64,000 nucleotides of DNA from Nocardiopsis alba DSM 43377 (GCF_000341225.1 NZ_ANAC01000006.1:1-64000), one strand, 5' to 3'. Positions 36,283 through 44,198 are shown, counted from the stretch's first letter. Made by a program: numbers and translations. The notes: a model not told the origin generated them from the letters alone.

Positions 36283-36894
36283 GTGATCCACTCAGCCAAC
36301 AGCACGAACAACGCCCACGCCCCCACCGCACTGTCGACCAAGATCATCATCGCCGGGGGCTTCGGGGTCGGTAAGACCACGTTCGTCGGTGCTGTCTCCG
36401 AGATCCCTCCGGTCCGCACCGAAGCGGCCGTGACCGCGGCCAGCGCCGGAGTGGACGACCTTTCGCACACCCCTGACAAGACCAGCACCACGGTGGCCAT
36501 GGACTTCGGCCGCATCTCGCTCGACACCGACCTGACCCTCTTCCTGTTCGGTACGCCCGGACAGCAACGCTTCTGGTTCATGTGGGACGAGCTGGTCCGC
36601 GGCGCGCTCGGAGCGGTCATCCTCGCCGACACCCGTCGCCTGGAGGACACCTTCCAGGCCCTGGACTACTTCGAGCGCCAGTACAAGCTTCCCTTCGTGG
36701 TGGCCGTCAACGAGTTCGACCCGGAGATGGCCTACAGCGCCGACGAGCTGCGCGACGCCCTCGACCTCACCGCCGACGTGCCGGTCGTCTACTGCGACGC
36801 CCGTGACCGCAAGTCCGTGGTCAAGGTCCTGCTGACCCTGGTCAAGCACGCCATGGCCGTGGAGGCCCGTCAGCGTATCCGTCAGCTCGCCTGA
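36283..36894 (+). CDS. CvnD-like small GTPase (conservon G protein), orphan
   Basis: A 203-residue Ras-like GTP-binding protein of the type that closes actinobacterial conservon operons (cvnABCD). The P-loop is GGFGVGKTT (25-33), the switch II motif is GTPGQQRF (90-96, Gln-rich as in Arf/MglA-like proteins) and the guanine-specificity motif is NEFD (143-146, in place of NKxD). The GTG at 36283 has AGGA 6 nt upstream. In conservons it follows a sensor kinase, a roadblock protein and a DUF742 protein; none of these is next to it here. It probably acts in morphology or secondary-metabolism signalling. Confidence 0.88.
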   Translation: MIHSANSTNNAHAPTALSTKIIIAGGFGVGKTTFVGAVSEIPPVRTEAAVTAASAGVDDLSHTPDKTSTTVAMDFGRISLDTDLTLFLFGTPGQQRFWFMWDELVRGALGAVILADTRRLEDTFQALDYFERQYKLPFVVAVNEFDPEMAYSADELRDALDLTADVPVVYCDARDRKSVVKVLLTLVKHAMAVEARQRIRQLA

Positions 36895-37106
36895 CCGTTC
36901 CGTCCCTCCTCCGAACCCCTTCGGTTCCGCCCCTCCCGCGCCCGCCACCGTTCTTCACGGACCCTCCTGGCGTGGCCCTCCTCCCCTCCGACGTTCTCGG
37001 GACACGTCGCATCACTTATGAAGCTGATTGTTCCTTTTGGGTTGTTCTGTGCCTGTCGTGCGGACAAAGGACGGCCCGAGGGGAACCAATCGCTTGTGCC
37101 CGGCGT

Positions 37107-37112
37107 TACCCT
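37107..37112 (+). promoter_or_regulatory. putative -10 box for a leaderless secA2 transcript
   Basis: TACCCT ends 6 nt before an in-frame GTG at 37119, the spacing expected for leaderless actinobacterial mRNA. It would move the secA2 start 4 codons upstream of the ATG at 37131. No -35 box is evident. Confidence 0.35.
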
Positions 37113-37130
37113 GGCGTGGTGTTCGGACGA

Positions 37131-39437
37131 ATGGCGGAAAGCGTCCGCCGCCTACTGGGCAAGCCCGGTGCGGTGGACCTGCGGCCCTATACCAAGCTCC
37201 TGCCGGCGATCGAGGCCGAAGAGGAGGGCCTGCGTGAACTCGGCGATGCCGAGCTGAAGGAGAAGGCCATCCAACTCGGCTACGCCGAGCTCCCCTACTC
37301 TCCGGCCGACCTCGTCGACCTGTGCGCCGTGGGCCGTGAGGCCGCGCGCCGCACGCTCGGCGAGCGGCCGTTCGACGTCCAACTCCTCGGAGTCATGGCG
37401 TTGCTCGACGGCCACGTGACCGAGATGGCCACCGGTGAGGGCAAGACGCTCGCCGGTGCCCTGGCCGCGGCCGGTTTCGCCCTGCGGGGCAAGCGTGTGC
37501 ACGTGCTCAGCGTCAACGACTACCTCGCCCGACGCGACGCCGACTGGATGCGACCGCTCTACGGCATGCTCGGCGTCACCGTCGGCTGGATCAACGAGGA
37601 CTCCGACACCGAGGAGCGCAAGAGCGCCTACGGTCGCGACGTCACCTACGCGGCCGTCAGCGAACTCGGTTTCGACGTCCTGCGCGACCGTATGGTCACC
37701 GACGCCGACGACCGCGTGGTCCCCGAACCCCACGTCGCCATCATCGACGAGGCGGACTCCGTGCTCGTCGACGAGGCGCGCGTGCCCCTGGTCCTGGCCG
37801 GGGCCGCCGAGAGCGTCCCCGCCGACATCGAGATGGCCGACGTGGTGCGCGACCTCAAGCCGCGTCTGCACTACGAGGTCGACGGCGAGGGTCGCAACGT
37901 CCAGCTCACCGACGCCGGTATCGACGCCGTGGAGAAGGCCCTCGGCGGTGTCGACCTGTACGCGGAGGACGACTCCTCCCTCCTGCCCCAGGTCAACCTC
38001 GCCCTGCACGCCCAGGTGCTGCTCCAGCGCGACGTCCACTACGTGGTGCGCGACGGCGAGGTGCGCATCATCAACGAGTCGCGCGGCCGGATCGCCCTGC
38101 TCCAGCGCTGGCCGGACGGTCTTCAGGCCGCCGTCGAGGCCAAGGAGAAGGTGGCGATCAGCGAGACCGGCGAGATCCTGGACTCCATCACCGTCCAGGC
38201 CCTGGTCATGCGCTACCCGACGCTCGCCGGTATGACCGGTACCGCCATGTCGGTCGCCGAGCAGCTGCGCGAGTTCTACGAGCTGGAGGTGGCGGTCGTC
38301 CCCTCCAACAAGCCGAACATCCGTGAGGACCACGGGACCCGGCTGTACGCCACGCGCGAGGAGAAGGAGGACGCCCTCATCGCGCGGGCGGAGGAGGTCC
38401 ACAAGAGCGGCCGCCCCATCCTCATCGGCACACAGGACGTCGCCGAGTCCGAGCTCCTGGCCGACCGGCTGCGCGAGGCGGGGCTGGAGTGCGTCGTCCT
38501 CAACGCCAAGAACGACGCCGACGAGGCCTCCATCATCGCCGAGGCGGGCACCTACGGCGCGGTCACCGTCTCCACCCAGATGGCCGGTCGCGGAACCGAC
38601 ATCCGGCTCGGTGGCAGCGACATGTCCGACCGCGACCGGGTGGTCGAGGCCGGCGGTCTGTTCGTGATGGGCTTCGGCCGCTACCCCAGCAGCCGTCTGG
38701 ACGGACAGCTCCGCGGGCGCGCCGGACGTCAGGGAGACCCCGGCGACTCCATCTTCTTCGTCAGCATGGACGACGACCTGCTGGTCGAGCACGCGTCGGA
38801 GACCACCGGCTACACGACCACGGCCCTGGGCGAGATCACCGACGAGGCCTGGCTGGCGGTGGTCGACCACGCGCAGCGGGTCTCCGAGGGACGCCTGCTG
38901 GAGGTCCACCGCAACACCTGGCGTTACAACAAGCTCATCGACGTGCAGCGCGAGGTGGTCCTGGAACACCGCGAACTGGTCCTCACCGGTGACCAGGGGG
39001 ATCGGCACGTCAAGCTCGACCGCAAGGAACGGCACGAGGAACTGGTCGAGGAGCTGGACGCCGAACGCGTCGCCGCGGCGGCCCGGCTGATCACGCTCTA
39101 CCACCTGGACCGGGGCTGGACCGACCACAACGCGTTCCTGTCGGAGCTGCGGGAGGGCATCCACCTGCGGTACCTGGGGCGCCGTGACCCGCTGGACGAG
39201 TTCAACCGCGAGGCGGTCCCGGTCTTCAAGGGCTTCCTCGACCAGGCGCGCGCACGGGCCGCCGAGAGCTTCGCCGAACTGGAGGTCGTCGACGGGGAGC
39301 TCGACGTGAGCTCGGTCGGGGTGAAACGGCCTTCGATGACGTGGACCTACATGGTCCACGACCACCCCTTCAGCTCCGCGCTGGAGACCCTGGTGGGCCG
39401 TCTCAAGGGCGACCGGGGTTCGAGTAACGGCGGCTGA
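37131..39437 (+). CDS. secA2: accessory Sec translocase ATPase SecA2
   Basis: A 768-residue DEAD-motor ATPase that drives export of a restricted protein set through SecYEG. Walker A is EMATGEGKTLAGA (about residue 98), the DEAD box is IIDEADSVLVDEAR, and motif VI is QLRGRAGRQGDPG. The last 30 residues contain WTYMVHDHPFS, a mycobacterial SecA2 trait. The zinc-binding C-tail of housekeeping SecA1 is missing and the protein is about 150 residues shorter. It begins MAESVRRLLGK from ATG 37131 (GGACGA upstream) or GTG 37119. No accessory secretion partner genes lie adjacent. Confidence 0.92.
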   Translation: MAESVRRLLGKPGAVDLRPYTKLLPAIEAEEEGLRELGDAELKEKAIQLGYAELPYSPADLVDLCAVGREAARRTLGERPFDVQLLGVMALLDGHVTEMATGEGKTLAGALAAAGFALRGKRVHVLSVNDYLARRDADWMRPLYGMLGVTVGWINEDSDTEERKSAYGRDVTYAAVSELGFDVLRDRMVTDADDRVVPEPHVAIIDEADSVLVDEARVPLVLAGAAESVPADIEMADVVRDLKPRLHYEVDGEGRNVQLTDAGIDAVEKALGGVDLYAEDDSSLLPQVNLALHAQVLLQRDVHYVVRDGEVRIINESRGRIALLQRWPDGLQAAVEAKEKVAISETGEILDSITVQALVMRYPTLAGMTGTAMSVAEQLREFYELEVAVVPSNKPNIREDHGTRLYATREEKEDALIARAEEVHKSGRPILIGTQDVAESELLADRLREAGLECVVLNAKNDADEASIIAEAGTYGAVTVSTQMAGRGTDIRLGGSDMSDRDRVVEAGGLFVMGFGRYPSSRLDGQLRGRAGRQGDPGDSIFFVSMDDDLLVEHASETTGYTTTALGEITDEAWLAVVDHAQRVSEGRLLEVHRNTWRYNKLIDVQREVVLEHRELVLTGDQGDRHVKLDRKERHEELVEELDAERVAAAARLITLYHLDRGWTDHNAFLSELREGIHLRYLGRRDPLDEFNREAVPVFKGFLDQARARAAESFAELEVVDGELDVSSVGVKRPSMTWTYMVHDHPFSSALETLVGRLKGDRGSSNGG

Positions 39438-39459
39438 GCCATTCCCTGCGTTCTCGCTC

Positions 39460-39491
39460 GCGCGGGTCAGGACTAAAGTCCTAGCCCGCGC
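39460..39491 (+). terminator. secA2 terminator
   Basis: GCGCGGGTCAGGACT (39460-39474) pairs with AGTCCTAGCCCGCGC (39477-39491) with one mismatch and one wobble. ATTACTTTTGTC follows, an unusually T-rich tail for this genome. It starts 22 nt past the secA2 stop. Confidence 0.85.
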
Positions 39492-39616
39492 ATTACTTTT
39501 GTCGTCTATTCTGATGAAACGCTGAACCAGGTCCTCCCTTGCCCATGTAATGGTGGGGAGAGGGTTAATATGGATGCGTTTTCAATGGATCCGAGACGGT
39601 TGGGACTGAATCCACG

Positions 39617-39886
39617 TTGGTTCACGAGATCGGTGCGCAGGAGAAGATCAGTTACGGGCGCAACGACCGCTTCGCCGGCGGTCCCGTCGGTGGTGGCAGT
39701 TTCTGGATCGACGACGACGGCCGCCCGGTGGCCAAGATCGGTGGTCCGAAGGAGTGGCGACCCACGCCCATGATCGACGTTCGTGTGGGCGATGTCTTCA
39801 GCATCGGAGGTCAGGCGTGGCGGGTCACTGAAATAGTGGACGCCGATTCGCCGGGAGCGTATCTACTGGCCACCAGGGTCAGTTGA
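39617..39886 (+). CDS. small uncharacterised protein, start uncertain (possible frameshift)
   Basis: An 89-codon frame with good codon use from a TTG at 39617. Its second half, IDVRVGDVFSIGGQAWRVTEI, has the look of small actinobacterial DUF6406-like proteins; I do not know its function. The TTG has no ribosome binding site. A much better start, ATG 39570 with GGGGAGAGGG upstream, opens a different frame (+2 relative) that runs as non-protein-like sequence. Either translation uses the TTG, or a single-base difference near 39600 has split the gene. A hairpin follows at 39945. Confidence 0.55.
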   Translation: MVHEIGAQEKISYGRNDRFAGGPVGGGSFWIDDDGRPVAKIGGPKEWRPTPMIDVRVGDVFSIGGQAWRVTEIVDADSPGAYLLATRVS

Positions 39887-39944
39887 CCTCGACCTTCGAG
39901 CACACAGGTCGTTCTCTCCGGCCTCCGCCGGAATGCAACCCCCC

Positions 39945-39967
39945 GCAACCTTTCCCCCGAAGGTTGC
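39945..39967 (+). terminator. hairpin after the small protein gene
   Basis: GCAACCTT (39945-39952) and AAGGTTGC (39960-39967) flank the loop TCCCCCG, 58 nt past the stop. T-rich runs (GTTTTTCC, CTTTTTCTG) follow within 40 nt. Confidence 0.55.
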
Positions 39968-40344
39968 CGAGGGTAGTGGCTTATGTTTTTCCGGCGGGGG
40001 CTTTTTCTGTTTCGCCGATTTTCGGGTGAGCCGTTCTGCGGGGCCCGTGTCCGGTGGATGTGGCCGGTCAGGCCGCAAAGGCGGGGTCACACCCCAGGTC
40101 AGTGCCGGTCCGATCGGTTTCCTCCGGATGAATCGAGACGTTCCGGTTATCCGAAGGGGGTGTTCGCGTTACCGCCAATTCGTTAATGTCAGAGGTGTAC
40201 GGCGCGCCCCGCTGTCCATGGGGAGGGCCCTTCACCGTTGGAGGGGCACGGGTCGCCGCGCCGATCCCGAGGTCGGTCCCAGGGGCTGTCCCCCGCCCCT
40301 GGGCCCGACGTCCGTGAGGCGCCGGGCCGGATAGGTTCGGCGGT
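39968..40344. other. 377-nt gene-free region upstream of the Dabb gene
   Basis: No protein-like frame is visible on either strand. It holds the perfect 9-bp hairpin CCCAGGGGC/GCCCCTGGG at 40278-40303, with an 8-nt loop, and ends in a probable leaderless promoter. The T-rich first 60 nt look like a terminator tail. I checked it for c-di-AMP and cobalamin-type leader motifs by eye and saw none. Confidence 0.45.
40332..40337 (+). promoter_or_regulatory. putative -10 box, leaderless start of the Dabb gene
   Basis: TAGGTT is followed by 7 nt and the ATG at 40345. No Shine-Dalgarno sequence is present, so a leaderless transcript is likely. Confidence 0.45.
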
Positions 40345-40656
40345 ATGGCACTTCGACACATCGCACTGTTCCGCTGGCGCGAGGGCACCACGGCCGAGCA
40401 GATCTCCCGGGTCGGCGAGGCGCTGGGGGCGCTGCCCGAGGCGATCCCCGAGCTCATCGACTACTCCTTCGGCCCGGACGAGGGGTTGTCCGAGGGTAAT
40501 TTCGACTTCGCGGTGGTGGCCGACGTCGCCGACGCGGCCGGATACGCCGTCTACCGGGACCATCCCGACCACCAGGCCGCGCTCGCGGTCGTTCGACCGC
40601 TGCTCGCCGAGCGGTCCGCCCTCCAGTTGGAGATCCCCGACATCGACCGGCGGTGA
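40345..40656 (+). CDS. Dabb (stress-responsive A/B barrel) domain protein
   Basis: A 103-residue soluble protein with the dimeric alpha/beta-barrel Dabb fold. It starts MALRHIALFRWREGTT, the conserved first strand with its His, and contains DFAVVADVADAAGYAVYRDHPDH, in which the YRDHP-type segment is typical. Roles in the family range from stress response to cyclisation of small aromatic polyketides; which applies here is unknown. It is monocistronic, ending before a hairpin at 40675. Confidence 0.85.
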   Translation: MALRHIALFRWREGTTAEQISRVGEALGALPEAIPELIDYSFGPDEGLSEGNFDFAVVADVADAAGYAVYRDHPDHQAALAVVRPLLAERSALQLEIPDIDRR

Positions 40657-40674
40657 GGTGGATCCTGTTCCAGA

Positions 40675-40703
40675 AAGCCCGGCGGGTCCGTTCCCCCGGG
40701 CTT
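40675..40703 (+). terminator. terminator of the Dabb gene
   Basis: AAGCCCGG (40675-40682) and CCGGGCTT (40696-40703) pair around a C/G-rich 13-nt loop, followed by CTCGCTTGTT, 18 nt past the stop. Confidence 0.65.
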
Positions 40704-40900
40704 CTCGCTTGTTCCGAACCTGATTCGGGTATTGCGGTAGAACGGGTTCCAGTATTAGCCTCGGGGTGCGCCTCGTCCGGTGAGGGCACCCGACAGTTCG
40801 GTCGTGGGGTGCCGGAGGCAGACACGCGCAGGACCGCCGCCCGTCGAGATCGGATCGCGCCCCGGCCCCGGCGGGCGGCGTCCGTGTCCGGGGGGCTGGT

Positions 40901-41242
40901 TCAGCGCAGAAGGCGGGAGATCTCTCCGAAGGTCGGGCAGGGCCAGTCCAGATGACAGTTCCGACAGCGGTCCTCGTCGTTCTCGGCGGGACCGTGCAGT
41001 CGCAGTAGGTCCACGCAGACCCCGGCCAACGCGGCGACCTCGTCGCGGGCGTTGGCGTAGAAGGCCACGTCGTTGATCCGGGCCAGGGCACTGTCGGAGC
41101 GGGCGTCGGGTAATCCGACGGTATCCGGCTCCCAGGGCACCGCGCGGTCGGATCGTTCGAGGATCCCCTGCACGCATTCGAGTAGTCGCGCGTGTTCGGA
41201 GAGGCGTCCTCTCCGGCCCGCCGGCCTCGTGAACGGCGACAT
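40901..41242 (-). CDS. small hypothetical protein with CxxC...WPCP motif
   Basis: A 113-residue soluble protein I cannot name. The C-terminal motif CRNCHLDWPCPTFGEI (two Cys, then Trp-Pro-Cys-Pro) recurs in small actinobacterial proteins and could hold a metal or disulfide. The N-terminal half is predicted mostly helical and acidic. The ATG at 41242 has GGGGAG upstream; an ORF start further up (41314) would add sequence without ribosome site. It lies downstream of the Cys-rich peptide gene on the same strand, after a terminator. Confidence 0.6.
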   Translation of the reverse strand: MSPFTRPAGRRGRLSEHARLLECVQGILERSDRAVPWEPDTVGLPDARSDSALARINDVAFYANARDEVAALAGVCVDLLRLHGPAENDEDRCRNCHLDWPCPTFGEISRLLR

Positions 41243-41399
41243 CGCTGATCTCCCCCCAGCAGGTGGGTACGCAGCGGCTTCCCTCATGGGCAAGCACTGT
41301 GACATAGAGTACACATATCGTTGCGCATTGTCGCGATGCCGGAGGTGTGGGCCCTGATGGGGACGTCCGACTCCAAGCCGGACGAGCTCGACCAGGGAA

Positions 41400-41427
41400 G
41401 GCCGCCCCCAGAGGGGCGGGGGCGGCC
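41400..41427 (-). terminator. intrinsic terminator of the Cys-rich peptide gene
   Basis: GGCCGCCCCC (41400-41409) and GGGGGCGGCC (41418-41427) are exact complements with an 8-nt loop. On the minus strand the hairpin begins 13 nt after the peptide stop codon and is followed by TTCCCT. Confidence 0.8.
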
Positions 41428-41440
41428 CCGGTCGGAAGGA

Positions 41441-41551
41441 TCAGCAGCTTCCGCCACAGCTACAGCTTCCGCCGCTCTGGCAACCGCAGGAGCAGCCGGA
41501 CCCGCAGCTACAGGAACTCAGGCTCGGGGAAGTCATCAGGGGGTGGATCAC
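41441..41551 (-). CDS. 36-residue Cys/Ser/Gly-rich peptide, function unknown
   Basis: A short gene not previously recognised by me. GTG 41551 is preceded by GAGGAGGGACC, one of the best ribosome sites in the window, and TGA 41443-41441 by codons of normal GC-rich use. The peptide starts MIHPLMTSPSL (residues 1-11) and then has SSCSCGSGCSCGC, QSGG and SCSCGGSC. Eight of 36 residues are Cys (14, 16, 20, 22, 24, 30, 32, 36), mostly in CxC pairs, as in metallothioneins; the Ser/Gly/Cys make-up also recalls heterocyclised peptides such as microcin B17. No modification enzyme is nearby. It lies 206 nt downstream of cydB, between two terminators, so it is transcribed separately. Confidence 0.7.
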   Translation of the reverse strand: MIHPLMTSPSLSSCSCGSGCSCGCQSGGSCSCGGSC

Positions 41552-41592
41552 GGTCCCTCCTCAGGGCTCGTCTTGGCGCCCGCACCGTCGCA

Positions 41593-41609
41593 CCCGGGAC
41601 ACTCCCGGG
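41593..41609 (-). promoter_or_regulatory. leader hairpin upstream of the Cys-rich peptide gene
   Basis: CCCGGGA (41593-41599), loop CAC and TCCCGGG (41603-41609) lie 42 nt before the peptide start, inside the probable 5' leader. It may be an additional stop for cydAB transcripts or a regulatory stem. Confidence 0.4.
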
Positions 41610-41697
41610 GATACGGGGCCTGTTCCGAGACATGGAGTGCCCACTACCCTCCGCCGCCAACCCGCGACGGTCGACGCGATGCGGGGGCGCGCCCGTC

Positions 41698-41723
41698 GAT
41701 GGACGGGGCGCGCACCGTCCATC
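41698..41723 (-). terminator. cydAB terminator
   Basis: GATGGACGG (41698-41706) and CCGTCCATC (41715-41723) pair exactly around an 8-nt loop, 34 nt past the cydB stop on the minus strand. Confidence 0.7.
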
Positions 41724-41756
41724 GCCCGGTTGAACTGCGCTGTCCCCGCTTCGGAC

Positions 41757-42695
41757 TCAGGCGAAGAAGGTCGCTCCCGTGGCCGGTCGGCGTGTCATTC
41801 GGTACAACCAGACCTGCCCCAAGAGCATGACCGGAACCACGGGCAGGAGCATCGACCACACGAACACCGCCGTCGTGCCCGGGAGCCCGGACGTGGGCAG
41901 ACCCGCGGTCGACGCCACCAGTAGGCCGGGAATCGCGATGGCCAACGCCGACGTGTGCCGGGAGAACATCGGCCCGGTCAGGCCAGAGGTCAGGGCCAGG
42001 GCCGCGGCCAACACCACCGCCAAGGTCACGGCCGCCCCGAGACTCGTCGGGGAGGGGCCGCCGCTCCACGGCGCCGCGAGCACGGTGGCGATCGTCGCGC
42101 CCAAGGCGAAACGGGCGAGAGACCGGGTCGCCCGCGCGGCCACGTCCGCGCTCTCCGCCTCGAAGGGTCCCACCAGTCGTTCGGCGCCGAAGGCCGCGCC
42201 GCGCAACGCGAACAGACAGACGACCGTGATCGTGCACAGCACCGGGAACGGGGACGGCGACAGCCCGTCCGTCAGGAGCCCGGCCACCGCCAGCCCCCAT
42301 GACACGGCCAGGGTCCAACTCCCGGCCACGATCGCCGTGTCACAGAGCCCGCGCCATCGAGGCGTGTCCACCCGGGCACGGAACCACAGGCCCGCGTCGC
42401 GCAGCAGCCACCCGGCCAGGAGTACGACCAGGACCGGCCACAACCGGGCCACCACCAGGTGTTCCAGCTCGGGGAACATCCCGGCCATCACCCCGACCGC
42501 GGCGACGAGCCAGACCTCGGAGGCGAGGAAGTAGGGGGCGATCGACGCCACCACCCGGCGTCTTTGATCGGGGGAGCGCGCCACGTGGGGCATGAGCATG
42601 CCCAGCCCCACGTCGGCCCCGGCCAGCACCAGGTAGCCCACGACGAACAGGGCGAGGAGCAGGGCGGAGGGCGAGGGTACGGAGAGAAGGTCCAT
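41757..42695 (-). CDS. cydB: cytochrome bd-type oxidase subunit II
   Basis: A 312-residue inner-membrane protein with about eight or nine hydrophobic helices, the CydB/CioB fold that supports the haem-bearing subunit I. The first helix GYLVLAGADVGLGMLMPHVA is the conserved N-terminal motif, here with ADVGLG in place of the usual FDLGVG. It starts 18 nt after the cydA stop with GGAGGT-like spacing (CCGGGAGACAGCC upstream of ATG), so the two are co-transcribed. A terminator follows at 41698. Confidence 0.88.
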   Translation of the reverse strand: MDLLSVPSPSALLLALFVVGYLVLAGADVGLGMLMPHVARSPDQRRRVVASIAPYFLASEVWLVAAVGVMAGMFPELEHLVVARLWPVLVVLLAGWLLRDAGLWFRARVDTPRWRGLCDTAIVAGSWTLAVSWGLAVAGLLTDGLSPSPFPVLCTITVVCLFALRGAAFGAERLVGPFEAESADVAARATRSLARFALGATIATVLAAPWSGGPSPTSLGAAVTLAVVLAAALALTSGLTGPMFSRHTSALAIAIPGLLVASTAGLPTSGLPGTTAVFVWSMLLPVVPVMLLGQVWLYRMTRRPATGATFFA

Positions 42696-42713
42696 GGCTG
42701 TCTCCCGGAGGTC

Positions 42714-44042
42714 TCAGAACGTGTGGACGGGTGCGGCGGGCTCGTCCGCCCCGGGGTCGGCGTCCGCGCGTCGCTCGGCGAGGGGACCCCCTTCGGGGCC
42801 GCGCCGGGCATAGCGGAACAGGAGCGTGTACGTCACCACGGCCAGGACGGTGAACGCGAGGGTGAAGAACGTGAACGAGGCCAGAGCGGCGGCGGGCGAC
42901 ATAGGGGTCATCGCGTCGGCCGTCGTCAGGTGGTGCACCACCACCCAGGGCTGACGGTTGGTCTCCCGGTAGACCCAGCCGCCGATACTCGCCAGGTAGG
43001 GCAGGGCGGGGGAGACGAGCAGGGGCGCCAGCGCCCACCGGATCCATCGGGCCGGCGGACGGGAGAACAACTCCGGACCGGGCGCGAGCCCCAGACGACG
43101 CCCCCACCGGCCGCGTCGAGCGGAGAGCAGCGGCAGGAACAGCGGTATCAGCGGCCCGAGGAAGAACATCACCGCCCAAGAGGTCATCATGACGACGTCA
43201 CCGGTCAGGTTGGCCACGGCCACGAGACCACCACCCCCCGACGCCTCGATCGTCGCGATCTCCTCGGCCGTGTAGGTCAGCCCGCTGGTGGGCGGATCCT
43301 GGCCGAAGATCTGGAACTGGGCTCCACCGAAACCCACCACGAGCATCGGCATCACGCACATCATGATCGCCGAGTAGCGGATTCCGCGCCGGAAGATCCC
43401 GTGTTCGTCCTGCCCCCGGCGCAGGTGATAGGCGCTGACCGCGGCCACCACCAGGGCGCCGACCGTCATCGCGCCGGTGACCACGTGGAGGAAGGCGAAA
43501 ACCGCGGCCGGATTGGTCACCAGGGCCATCGGGTCGCTCAGGTGGGCGACGCCGTCCACCATCTCGAAGCCGACCGGGTGACGCAGGAAACCGTTGGAGA
43601 CCAGGACCCACCAGGCGGAACCGTAGGCGGTGAGGGAGACCACCAGGAAGCAGAACAGGTGCGCCCAGCGGCCCATCCGGTCCCAGCCGAAGATCCACAG
43701 ACCCAGGAAGGTCGACTCGACGAAGAACGCCGTCATCGTCTCGATGGCCAGCGGGGCCGCGAAGGTGTAGCCGAACGTCTCCTGGATTCCGCTCCAGTTC
43801 AACGCCAGTTGCAGCTCCATCACCAGGCCGGAGAGGACGCCCATGCCGTAGTTGACCAGGTAGAGGCCGCCCCAGAAACGGACCGAGAGCATGCGGGAAC
43901 GATCACCGCGCAGAGCCGCCACGAACTGGGTGAACAGGATGTAGGGGGCCAGGCCGAGGGTCAAGGCCACGAACATGTAGTGGGTGGCCGCGGTGAACGC
44001 GAACTGGAGGCGGGCCAAGGCCAGAGGATCTTCGAGCAACAC
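42714..44042 (-). CDS. cydA: cytochrome bd-type oxidase subunit I, atypical quinol loop
   Basis: A 442-residue membrane protein that in the family reduces O2 to water with haems b558, b595 and d. The haem ligands are present: His21 (TAATHYMF), His184 (AFLHVVTG) and a Met near 290; Glu99 and Glu107 are kept. The Q-loop is very short (about 240-280) and reads EEIATIEA where canonical CydA has KLAAIEA, so the quinol-loop Lys is lost. The Glu before the GW motif (Glu445 in E. coli) is also replaced (YLASIGGW). GTG 44042 fits the usual CydA N-terminus; ATG 44111 with GGAGG is an alternative. No cydCD lies near. Confidence 0.85.
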   Translation of the reverse strand: MLLEDPLALARLQFAFTAATHYMFVALTLGLAPYILFTQFVAALRGDRSRMLSVRFWGGLYLVNYGMGVLSGLVMELQLALNWSGIQETFGYTFAAPLAIETMTAFFVESTFLGLWIFGWDRMGRWAHLFCFLVVSLTAYGSAWWVLVSNGFLRHPVGFEMVDGVAHLSDPMALVTNPAAVFAFLHVVTGAMTVGALVVAAVSAYHLRRGQDEHGIFRRGIRYSAIMMCVMPMLVVGFGGAQFQIFGQDPPTSGLTYTAEEIATIEASGGGGLVAVANLTGDVVMMTSWAVMFFLGPLIPLFLPLLSARRGRWGRRLGLAPGPELFSRPPARWIRWALAPLLVSPALPYLASIGGWVYRETNRQPWVVVHHLTTADAMTPMSPAAALASFTFFTLAFTVLAVVTYTLLFRYARRGPEGGPLAERRADADPGADEPAAPVHTF

Positions 44043-44198
44043 GGTCGGCGCCTTCGACTCTCGGAGGTGGGGACGCGAGACAGCATCCGCCGAGGGTCGG
44101 GCCGCGCGCATCGTCCTCCGGGAGTCCACCCGGGACGACCGACTACGCCTTCGGGTGTACGGGACGACCCCGTCCGGTCTCAGGGTCCCCCCGAGGGG

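Noticed and set aside
39890-40344. c-di-AMP (ydaO) or other metabolite riboswitch
   Set aside because: The hairpins there behave like terminators and the conserved core words of the known leaders were not found by eye. A covariance-model search would settle it.
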